A stretch of DNA of 9,156 bases from contig JAFGTA010000216.1 of NCBI GenBank assembly GCA_016934355.1, forward strand, positions 1 to 9,156. Direction: 5' to 3'. Under the pieces are notes generated by a model. The model saw only the letters and a list, made by a program, of their open reading frames with translations, was not told the origin of the DNA and ran no database searches. Positions 1 through 5,707 of the stretch are shown here, one piece after another. Each line of letters begins with the position of its first letter. Position 1 is the stretch's first letter. The DNA comes from Candidatus Bathyarchaeota archaeon. GTDB taxonomy: Archaea; Thermoproteota; Bathyarchaeia; TCS64. A program made the position numbers and the translations under genes.

Positions 1-1177
1 ACGAAGCCAGATCAGGTGAAGAGGCTCCCCTACGCGCAAGAGCCAACACCAAAGCGACCCCGATCACAGCGACAGCCGCGGAGAACCGAAGCGCACCCGC
101 TGCGCCGACCCTCTCAGCTATCAACCCCAGAACAGTCGGCCCTATGATCCCACCGAGGTTACCGAAAGTTGAGTAAACCGCCATGACTGTCCCCCTTTCC
201 CCGCTGGGCGCCTCCTCCGAAACGTAGACACTCCCTGATGTCAAGTATACGCCGTACGCGAGCCCTTGGACCCCCATCAACGCGCTGACCAGTATGAGCC
301 CGGTCGTGCCCGAGACCGAGAATAAGGTAGCCGCCGAGAGCAGCAGCCCAGCCGCCATGAGGTTCAGCGCACCGAAGCGCCCCATGACTGAGCCGACGGG
401 GAGCCTCACAGCCGTGCTGGCGAGCCCCCTCGACGTGAGTCCGATACCAACATCGGCTTCGTCCAGCCCGATGTCGGCGCCGTAGACCGGGAAGAAGAGC
501 GCCACCGCGTTGAACATCACCGAGTTCACGAAGTTGGCGACCCCGGACGCGATGACCCTCGGGTCACGCAGCAGCTCACCAAGCCCAGCCTGCGCCTCGC
601 TGACCCCGCGCACCTCAACGCCCCTCTCAGTAACGAAGAGTAGGAGCAGCAGCCCCAACACCGCGAACCCGCTGCTTATCCTGAAGCTGAGCGCTGAGCC
701 ATATAGCTTCGCTGCGAATCCTCCGACGAGGGGGCCGAGGGTGAACCCGAGGCCCATCGACGTCATGTACATGCCCTGCGCCACGTTCCTGAAACCCGGC
801 TCGGCTACCTCCGTCATCAGCAGGAAGCCGTTGCCGAAGATGAGTCCCACACCGAGGCCGAGGGCTACCCTGATGGGGTACAGATGCAATGGGCTGGTCG
901 CAGCTATGTAGCCGAGGGGCACAACGATGAACAATGCGAGGCCCGGCACCATCAAGCGTTTACGCCCGTACCTATCCGAGAGCCGCCCCAAAGGTATGGA
1001 GAGCAGCAGCATGGCGACGGCGGCCATAGAGCCGTAGCTCCCGAGGACGCTCAGGGAGGCGCCGACCTCCTTAGCGTAGCCGGGGAATATCGGGATAACC
1101 GTGCTGTGGCTGGCGTCCGTGAAGAATATGGCGAGGCTCAGAAGAACGACGTCCCGCGTCAGCCCACGTCTACTCAT
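1..1177 (-). CDS. MFS transporter (major facilitator superfamily), 3' end beyond window
   Basis: I translated this frame by hand. It is open for 392 codons from ATG at 1177-1175 to the left edge with no stop, so it is nearly full length for a 12-helix MFS permease but truncated by the window. The N-terminal half has the family signature motif A between helices 2 and 3 (GRLSDRYGRK, about residues 64-73). The second half repeats a weaker version (GSVMGRFG, about 263-270). Hydrophobic segments alternate with short charged loops, and the central loop is about residues 183-207. It should be a secondary transporter in the cytoplasmic membrane. The substrate cannot be read from the sequence; many archaeal relatives are annotated as multidrug or sugar efflux. 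It starts 27 nt after the phosphatase stop, suggesting co-transcription. A TATA-like stretch (1206-1211, minus) overlapping that stop could add an internal promoter. Confidence 0.9.
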   Translation of the reverse strand, partial: MSRRGLTRDVVLLSLAIFFTDASHSTVIPIFPGYAKEVGASLSVLGSYGSMAAVAMLLLSIPLGRLSDRYGRKRLMVPGLALFIVVPLGYIAATSPLHLYPIRVALGLGVGLIFGNGFLLMTEVAEPGFRNVAQGMYMTSMGLGFTLGPLVGGFAAKLYGSALSFRISSGFAVLGLLLLLFVTERGVEVRGVSEAQAGLGELLRDPRVIASGVANFVNSVMFNAVALFFPVYGADIGLDEADVGIGLTSRGLASTAVRLPVGSVMGRFGALNLMAAGLLLSAATLFSVSGTTGLILVSALMGVQGLAYGVYLTSGSVYVSEEAPSGERGTVMAVYSTFGNLGGIIGPTVLGLIAERVGAAGALRFSAAVAVIGVALVLALARRGASSPDLAS

Positions 1178-1204
1178 GTGGATAGAAGTATCGGCGTCGA
1201 GGGG

Positions 1205-1933
1205 TTATATTGTCTTCCCGGGCTTGGAGCTTACCTTGTTCACGAGCTGAACTATTCTCTGGATGTCGATGGACTCCTCGGTGTACAGCCTCCAGCCCCA
1301 CTCGGCGCATATCTCCCTCATCCTCGCGTTAGGGTTCAGGCTGATGGGCAGCCCAACCAACTCTAACGTAGGCGCGTCCTGATCCGAGTCCCCGAACGCC
1401 ACCGATCTACCGAGGTCCAAACCGTGCTCGGCCGCGATCTGCTTCGCCGCCTCGGCCTTTGACTCGCCGAGGATCAGGTTGCTCGTAAGTCTCCCTGTGT
1501 ACTCGCCGTCGCGTCTCTCGAAGACCGTCCCGTACTCGTGGTCGAAACCCAGTCCATGCAGCTGCTTGATCGGCTCGATGGGTGAACCCGATAACGCGAT
1601 CACCACGTCAACCGTCGCCTTCATCGCGTCCACCAGCATCCGGCTGTACCAGAACAGCGTCCTCGGTACGTAGCCCCTCATGAAGGCAGCGGCGCTGGCC
1701 TCCACCGTCTCCGCCTCGACTCCTCCTAGGGACTCCGCGAAGAGCACGGGCACCCTCTCAGCAGTCTCCCTGTACGAAAGCTCTCCACGGATGTTCTTGT
1801 CAGATATGATCCTGATCTGGTCGGTGAATCGATGCTCGACGACTCCGCGCTCGGCGAGGTACTCGTGAAAGCTGCGTATGATGAAGCCCCTCAGCAGGGT
1901 CCCGTCGATGTCGAAGAAGGCGCAGCTACGCAT
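1205..1933 (-). CDS. HAD-superfamily phosphatase (HAD-IB / SerB-like)
   Basis: A 242-residue soluble haloacid-dehalogenase-type hydrolase with all four family motifs. Motif I is FDIDGTL with the nucleophile Asp8 and acid/base Asp10. Motif II is Ser115 in ALSGSP. Motif III is Lys159 in GESKAEA. Motif IV is GDSDQDAP with Mg-binding Asp182 and Asp186. The helical cap between motifs I and II (about residues 15-105) and the small size fit the HAD-IB group that includes phosphoserine phosphatase. The likely reaction is Mg-dependent hydrolysis of a small phosphomonoester. Phosphoserine is possible but unproven, because SerB-specific cap residues were not checked. The ATG at 1933 is supported by TTTCATAC starting 30 nt upstream (1963-1956, minus), the same spacing as other genes here, so the mRNA is probably leaderless. 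It is the first gene of a likely two-gene operon with the downstream MFS transporter and is divergent from the transporter at 2004. Confidence 0.88.
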   Translation of the reverse strand: MRSCAFFDIDGTLLRGFIIRSFHEYLAERGVVEHRFTDQIRIISDKNIRGELSYRETAERVPVLFAESLGGVEAETVEASAAAFMRGYVPRTLFWYSRMLVDAMKATVDVVIALSGSPIEPIKQLHGLGFDHEYGTVFERRDGEYTGRLTSNLILGESKAEAAKQIAAEHGLDLGRSVAFGDSDQDAPTLELVGLPISLNPNARMREICAEWGWRLYTEESIDIQRIVQLVNKVSSKPGKTI

Positions 1934-1955
1934 ACAGTGATCCCAGCCTCTTCTC

Positions 1956-1963
1956 GTATGAAA
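1956..1963 (-). promoter_or_regulatory. TATA-like box of the HAD phosphatase gene
   Basis: TTTCATAC on the minus strand begins exactly 30 nt before the ATG at 1933. This is the spacing seen for the nitrilase, the antitoxin and the M20 gene, and it places transcription start at or next to the start codon. It is a one-base variant of the TTTTATAC boxes elsewhere in the window. Confidence 0.55.
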
Positions 1964-1974
1964 GTGTTGATAGA

Positions 1975-1982
1975 CTTTTATC
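1975..1982 (+). promoter_or_regulatory. TATA-like box of the OFA-type transporter gene
   Basis: CTTTTATC starts 29 nt before the ATG at 2004, in the 70-bp gap shared with the divergent HAD gene. The position fits an archaeal TATA box about 25 bp before a start site at the initiation codon. No Shine-Dalgarno-like sequence lies between the box and the ATG. Confidence 0.6.
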
Positions 1983-2003
1983 TAAGATGACTAGGTTTGG
2001 TTT

Positions 2004-3257
2004 ATGGCTGAGCGCTGGGAGAGCCGGCTGCCTTTCTTCTACGGCTGGGTGGTCTTCGCTATCACGTTCCTCATCTACATGTTCATGTACGGGCTCCGGT
2101 ACAGCGTCGGCATCTTCTTCACCCCCATCCAGCAGGAGTTCGGGTGGAGCACAGCCGCCACAGCCAGCGGAGTGACCATCTTCTTCTGGGTCTACGCCGT
2201 CAGCGCACCCTTCGTCGGCAGGCTCGCGGAGCGCATCGGCGTCAGGAAGACCGTGCTCATCGGTGGACTGCTCCTAGGGGGAGGCGGCGTCATGGTCTCT
2301 TTCATCACGGAGCTCTGGCACCTCTACGTCGCTTGGGGGGTCATGGCTGCCATGGGGGCCGCCGCCCTCTACGTGGTGCCCACCATGGTGCTCAGCAAGT
2401 TTTTCCATAGGAAACGCGGCTTGACCGTGGGGTGGAGCAGCATGGGCGTCAGCGTCGGACAGGCCGTGTTAATACCTGTCGTCGCCACACTGATCCCGGT
2501 CTGGGGCTGGAGGGCGTCCATGCAGGCCCTGGGGGCTACGGTGCTTGTTGCCACGAGTATCATTGGGTACCTGTTCCTCCGTGAGGACCCGGAGAGCCTC
2601 GGCCTCCACCCAGACGGAGACGAGGCAGCCGGCACAGAGGATGAAAACGGGAACCCCGGCGCAATCGACTGGACGCCCGCCCAGGCCATGGCTACCAGAA
2701 GCTTCAGGCTTACTGCGGTCTCCTACTTCTTCACCCTAGGCGGAGTCATATCCATCTTAACCTTCGTGGTGCCCCACATGATCAACATCGGAATCCCGCC
2801 GCTGCAGGCCAGCGCAGCCTTCGGCATCATAGGAGCCATGAGCGCCGCAGGCAGCTTCATCTTCGGCATAGTCTCCGACAGGTACGGGAGGAAAGTGACC
2901 ATCCTGCTAACCACAGGCGGCATCGCAGTCGCTTTCCTCGTCGCCACCGTGATCCCAGCCAACCTCACGCTGCTATACGCTTGGGCGGTTCTCTACGGAG
3001 TCTCCTACGGCGGCGCCCCCGAGCAGTTCGCAGCCATCATAACCGACTACTTCGGGAGAAGATACAACACGACGCTGTTCGGCGTCCTCACCCTCGCCGG
3101 CGGCATAGGCGGCGGGCTGTTCCCCCTAATCGGAGGCTGGCTCGTGGACAGGACGGGCAGCTACTACGCCACACTGCTGCTCCTCGGCGCAACGATGGCG
3201 ATGGCGGCCCTAACAACCTACCTAGCGAAGCCGCCTACCCCGAGCCCAGCTCCCTGA
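2004..3257 (+). CDS. MFS transporter, oxalate/formate antiporter-like (OFA/monocarboxylate type)
   Basis: A 417-residue, 12-helix permease. The N-terminus with FFYGWVVF, then GIFFTPIQQEFGWS before helix 2, is typical of the OFA and monocarboxylate branches of the major facilitator superfamily. Motif A variants appear in both halves: GRLAERIGVRK (about 72-82) and GIVSDRYGRK (about 288-297). A hydrophilic central loop (about 194-232) carries the ESLGLHPDG segment common in this group and an acidic stretch. The probable role is transport of a small carboxylate across the cytoplasmic membrane; the exact substrate is unknown. The ATG at 2004 is supported by a TATA-like box 29 nt upstream, so the mRNA is likely leaderless. 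The 3' end overlaps the convergent nitrilase by 23 bp, and the Pro-rich tail PPTPSPAP lies in that overlap. The neighbouring nitrilase, which yields carboxylates, makes a functional link plausible but only by inference. Confidence 0.87.
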   Translation: MAERWESRLPFFYGWVVFAITFLIYMFMYGLRYSVGIFFTPIQQEFGWSTAATASGVTIFFWVYAVSAPFVGRLAERIGVRKTVLIGGLLLGGGGVMVSFITELWHLYVAWGVMAAMGAAALYVVPTMVLSKFFHRKRGLTVGWSSMGVSVGQAVLIPVVATLIPVWGWRASMQALGATVLVATSIIGYLFLREDPESLGLHPDGDEAAGTEDENGNPGAIDWTPAQAMATRSFRLTAVSYFFTLGGVISILTFVVPHMINIGIPPLQASAAFGIIGAMSAAGSFIFGIVSDRYGRKVTILLTTGGIAVAFLVATVIPANLTLLYAWAVLYGVSYGGAPEQFAAIITDYFGRRYNTTLFGVLTLAGGIGGGLFPLIGGWLVDRTGSYYATLLLLGATMAMAALTTYLAKPPTPSPAP

Positions 3258-4290
3258 GCATCTTCTCAAGCCTATCCGGATCAACACCATGCCTCTCAGC
3301 GACCTCCTTCACCCTGCTACAAGGAACCTCATGAGGCTCAGCGAAGGGCTGACTGGGCTCACCCCTCAAGTCGAGGCGAAGCACGTCCCACCGCGCGTAG
3401 TGGCCCAGCGCGTCAAGGTACGCCTTGGTGTGGCGCCTGTCGTCCTGGTCCAGCTCCGCGTAGAGGATGGTCTCCTTGTCGAAGGTGGGCTCCACGATGT
3501 AGACGCCCGCGGGGTTCAGTATGCTTGACCCGCCCGACGCTATGTTAAAGTCCCTGGTGTCGTCAGGCATCGCGTCGTCCGGAATGTACTGGCACGACGA
3601 CAATACGAAGCTCTGGGTCTCGATGGCGTACTCTTTGCACGCGTACTCTATGTCGCAGAGATGGTAATCGTCGCCGTCCCTGTACCTGCGCTTCTTGCCC
3701 GGGTGCCAGTCCATCACCCAGTAGCCGTCCCACAACGCGCAGTGTATCTCCTCGCCGAGGTAAGCCATCGCCGCCTTGGAGAGCGTCATGTGGTGCTCGT
3801 AGCAGATAAGGCCGCCCACCGTACCTACGGTGGTCGGGAAGACCCTGAGATCACGTGAGTCGCCCATGCCCCAGACTGTGCGCTCGCCGTGGGTGGGCAT
3901 CAGCTTTCTGTGGCGGCCGAGGTACCTGCCCTCCTCGTCGATGTAAGCGATGGTGTTGTACAGTGTGTTTGACCCGGGGACGTCGCTCATCTCTGTGACG
4001 CCTACGACCGCCACCGTGCCAGCGGAACGGCACGCATCCATCACAGGGGCTAGGTCGCCGGGGAGGCTGACGGCGTTCTTCATGTACTCGACCTGGTTCT
4101 CGCTCCAACGGCTGATGGGGTTAGTGCCTCTCCAGTAAGGGTAGCCGGGCACATGGGTCTCGCTGAAGACCACTATCTCGGCCCTGCCTTTGACCTCCTC
4201 TATGGCTTTACAGGTCTTGTCAACGGTGGCCTCCTTGTCCATGAAGACAGGGCTCACCTGCGCGACGGCGGCCTTGACCTTATCCTTCAT
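3235..4290 (-). CDS. Nitrilase (carbon-nitrogen hydrolase, branch-1 type)
   Basis: A 351-residue cytoplasmic enzyme expected to hydrolyse an organic nitrile to a carboxylic acid and ammonia. The catalytic set is complete: Glu44 in FSETHVPGYPYW, Lys129 in GRHRKLMPTHGER with the second Glu136 and WGMGD, and nucleophile Cys163 in LICYEHHM. The HRKLMPT/ER/WG.GD pattern and the later LSSCQY segment (231-235) resemble true nitrilases of the plant and bacterial arylacetonitrilase group more than amidases or NAD synthetase domains. Cyanide dihydratase or cyanide hydratase remain alternatives. A C-terminal tail (about 318-351) looks helical and of unknown use. The frame stays open upstream to 4491, but ATG 4290 is chosen for three reasons: TTTTATAC sits 30 nt before it, the family N-terminus (KVKAAVAQVSP) begins there, and the longer form would run into the PIN toxin gene. 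It overlaps the convergent transporter by 23 bp at its 3' end. Confidence 0.9.
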   Translation of the reverse strand: MKDKVKAAVAQVSPVFMDKEATVDKTCKAIEEVKGRAEIVVFSETHVPGYPYWRGTNPISRWSENQVEYMKNAVSLPGDLAPVMDACRSAGTVAVVGVTEMSDVPGSNTLYNTIAYIDEEGRYLGRHRKLMPTHGERTVWGMGDSRDLRVFPTTVGTVGGLICYEHHMTLSKAAMAYLGEEIHCALWDGYWVMDWHPGKKRRYRDGDDYHLCDIEYACKEYAIETQSFVLSSCQYIPDDAMPDDTRDFNIASGGSSILNPAGVYIVEPTFDKETILYAELDQDDRRHTKAYLDALGHYARWDVLRLDLRGEPSQPFAEPHEVPCSRVKEVAERHGVDPDRLEKMLRELGSG

Positions 4291-4312
4291 GAAGAGGAGA
4301 CTGGGGGAGCAC

Positions 4313-4320
4313 GTATAAAA
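4313..4320 (-). promoter_or_regulatory. TATA box of the nitrilase gene
   Basis: TTTTATAC on the minus strand starts 30 nt before the ATG at 4290, preceded by a purine-rich stretch that could serve as the BRE. The same octamer at the same distance precedes the M20 gene at 7148. It lies in the 59-nt gap after the PIN toxin, so the nitrilase can be transcribed independently of the toxin-antitoxin operon. Confidence 0.7.
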
Positions 4321-4349
4321 CGGCTTCCCGCTGAGGTCATGACCCTTTT

Positions 4350-4766
4350 CTAATAGACTCTGTTCAGTATTCCGTCGAAGTCGCTGTCGAAGCTCAGGAT
4401 CAAATCTATTTCCCTGTTTCTCATCAACGCAATAGAAACGCAGTCGGTGAAGCTGAGGGTGTGGTCCGGGTACCGTGTGAATTGCGTCCACGCCTCATGG
4501 AAGCCGGTTTCCCCGACATGCAGCATTGTGACGAACTTGACCGAGCCGTCGCCGAGTATCAGTCTCCCTATTTCGACAGCCAGATCGTGTCTCCCGGTCC
4601 TCATGAGTGCAACGGTGACCGCCTCATCGAAGACGTAGTCGGTCGTGTAGGCTTGACCGTACTCCCCCTCCAGAAGCTTCTGCATAAGCGTGACAGCCCT
4701 GCCGTGGTTGACGTCCCTGCTGTTATGGAAAGCCACGAAGAACCCCGTGTCGATGAGGACAGTCAA
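4350..4766 (-). CDS. vapC: PIN-domain ribonuclease toxin (VapC-type)
   Basis: A 138-residue PIN-domain protein of normal VapC size. The acidic metal-binding residues are all visible: Asp6 in VLIDTGFF, Glu48 in VFDEAVT, Asp108 in SFTDC, and Asp127/Asp129 in FDSDF. Such proteins are Mg/Mn-dependent RNases that cut tRNA or rRNA and are held inactive by a co-expressed antitoxin. The start is a TTG at 4766. No ATG or GTG lies close enough to keep Asp6; the next Met is residue 28. The gene follows the putative antitoxin with a gap of only 6 nt, the usual antitoxin-then-toxin order. I see no clear Shine-Dalgarno, so translation may be coupled to the upstream gene. The weak start codon would help keep toxin below antitoxin. 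A stand-alone PIN nuclease with another role cannot be excluded. Confidence 0.88.
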   Translation of the reverse strand: MTVLIDTGFFVAFHNSRDVNHGRAVTLMQKLLEGEYGQAYTTDYVFDEAVTVALMRTGRHDLAVEIGRLILGDGSVKFVTMLHVGETGFHEAWTQFTRYPDHTLSFTDCVSIALMRNREIDLILSFDSDFDGILNRVY

Positions 4767-4772
4767 GGCGTG

Positions 4773-5051
4773 CTACCCGCCGTACAGCGTCTCGTTGATG
4801 GTATCCTCGCTGGTCTCGACCCCCCAATCGGCTGTACGCGCCAATATTTCACGGATGGCTTCTGAGCCAAGTGGTGAGACGAGCCCGTTGAGCCGCTTGA
4901 CTATCTCGTCTTCAAGCTCTGTGCCTAGCAACACCAGCAGCTCTAGGAGTTCCTGCTGAGAAAGTTTGGCGCCGGTGGCTAGCAGTAGCTTGGCTTGGAG
5001 TCTGTCAAGCCTGTCCTTGTACTCCCTGCTGATCTTAACGGACGTCGCCAT
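4773..5051 (-). CDS. vapB: Putative VapB-type antitoxin
   Basis: A 92-residue protein directly upstream of the PIN toxin with a 6-nt gap. The N-terminus (MATSVKISREYKDRLDRL) looks like a short beta strand followed by a basic helix, as in ribbon-helix-helix DNA-binding antitoxins. A Leu-rich helix follows (about 31-50). The C-terminal half (about 60-92) is acidic and would be the toxin-binding part. The function is inferred mainly from position and general shape, since family membership cannot be proven by eye. It would neutralise the PIN RNase and repress its own operon. The ATG at 5051 is supported by TATAAATA starting 30 nt upstream, implying a leaderless mRNA. An 8-bp perfect inverted repeat flanks that TATA box and is a good candidate for its own operator. 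Confidence 0.72.
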   Translation of the reverse strand: MATSVKISREYKDRLDRLQAKLLLATGAKLSQQELLELLVLLGTELEDEIVKRLNGLVSPLGSEAIREILARTADWGVETSEDTINETLYGG

Positions 5052-5059
5052 GGTTCAAC

Positions 5060-5090
5060 GTAGAAAAATATTTTATTTATACTTTTCTAC
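5060..5090 (-). promoter_or_regulatory. Antitoxin-toxin promoter with TATA box inside an inverted repeat (candidate operator)
   Basis: The minus-strand TATA box TATAAATA (5081-5074) starts 30 nt before the antitoxin ATG. It is flanked by a perfect 8-bp inverted repeat, GTAGAAAA at 5060-5067 and TTTTCTAC at 5083-5090, centred on 5075. A dimeric ribbon-helix-helix antitoxin bound here would block TBP/TFB access and transcription start. Autoregulation by the VapB-VapC complex is known for the family; that this repeat is the operator is inference from symmetry and position. Confidence 0.65.
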
Positions 5091-5275
5091 TCAACATATA
5101 ACACGGGTAGGCACTCACCAACACAATAACAAAGCAGGAGTCAAACACACGTAACCAGCACCTCGCCGTGAAACCTTACTCCCGGTAACACGACGTAAGC
5201 CGTACGGGAAAACCAACGCGAAAAGACTCCCTAATAAATTTTTTTCTCGATATTGCAGGTTACTTGATACAAGCT

Positions 5276-5331
5276 GGATCATAGCCAGTGTCTTGATTCC
5301 CCGGTTAATGTATGCGTTTTTGCTATGATTC
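5276..5331. repeat. 10-bp inverted repeat with a possible pseudoknot pairing
   Basis: GGATCATAGC at 5276-5285 pairs with GCTATGATTC at 5322-5331 (nine Watson-Crick pairs and one G-U on the plus-strand RNA) across a 36-nt loop. CCCCG inside the loop (5299-5303) can also pair with CGGGG just downstream (5333-5337), an H-type pseudoknot topology. The pairing is seen in the sequence; any RNA function is speculative. Confidence 0.4.
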
Positions 5332-5424
5332 TCGGGGCTAAAACTACGTTTTTGCACTGATCTGGATCGGAAAGAAGGTGTTTTAGGGGTTCTTCAGGCT
5401 TAATAGGGCTGGTTTCCGGTTTTC

Positions 5425-5447
5425 GGGGGGGGACTCCCCCTCCCCCC
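5425..5447. repeat. G8/C-rich low-complexity hairpin
   Basis: A run of eight G (5425-5432) is followed by ACT and then C5-T-C6 (5436-5447). The two arms can fold into an 8-bp stem with a 3-nt loop and one G-T wobble. No U-tract follows, so it is not a classic terminator on either strand. It is unusual within the AT-rich surroundings and prone to slippage or sequencing error. Confidence 0.5.
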
Positions 5448-5670
5448 TTCATGCAACCGCCGACGACACGGGAAAATAAGCCGCGTACCCTGTGCCGAGA
5501 AAACAATCAAACTGCTTGTTCTTAGTTACAGGGAATAACTGAATTTCAATATCCTTGTCACATGAGATATGCTACTTTATCCATTTTTGGCTGATTCTCG
5601 CGCGCGCATTTATTTGGGTTACCCACCTTTATTGTTGTATACTGTTTTTTCGTGTCTAAGCTTGAGAAGT

Positions 5671-5678
5671 TTTCATAA
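5671..5678 (+). promoter_or_regulatory. Possible TATA box of the kelch gene
   Basis: TTTCATAA lies 37 nt before the ATG at 5708 and 28 nt before an in-frame TTG at 5699. Transcription would begin near 5697-5701, giving either a very short leader before the ATG or a leaderless start on the TTG. Confidence 0.4.
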
Positions 5679-5707
5679 ACTTTGTTTTCTCTGTATGTTT
5701 GATAGCC

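Larger units (their letters stand above)
5091..5707. other. Non-coding, AT-rich, repeat-bearing intergenic region
   Basis: About 600 bp between the toxin-antitoxin promoter and the kelch gene. Short open frames exist on the minus strand (for example 5279-5506 and 5115-5357), but they overlap one another, match no family I recognise, and lack promoters at the usual spacing. The stretch contains a 10-bp inverted repeat (5276-5285 with 5322-5331), a 9-bp direct repeat CGTTTTTGC (5315 and 5347), a T7 run (5239-5245), and a G8/C-rich hairpin (5425-5443). These could mark a structured RNA, a decayed mobile-element end or simple junk. I see no tRNA and no CRISPR array. Confidence 0.5.

Noticed and set aside
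884..1366. A 160-codon plus-strand frame
   Set aside because: It runs opposite the MFS transporter and the HAD gene, both of which have diagnostic motifs on the minus strand. The product is low-complexity and family-less.
4291..4491. N-terminal extension of the nitrilase frame to 4491
   Set aside because: It overlaps the PIN toxin gene, is not part of the nitrilase fold, and lies upstream of the TATA box that fits ATG 4290.
5315..5355. Possible CRISPR-like direct repeat CGTTTTTGC
   Set aside because: Only two 9-bp copies 32 bp apart; no array, no longer repeat and no cas genes.
5425..5447. G-quadruplex or intrinsic terminator at the G8 run
   Set aside because: There is only one long G run rather than four separate ones, and no T-tract follows the hairpin on either strand.
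5115..5506. Two overlapping minus-strand frames that might be a decayed gene
   Set aside because: They overlap in different frames, have no recognisable motifs and no promoter at the usual spacing. A degraded mobile element is possible but not supportable from this sequence alone.
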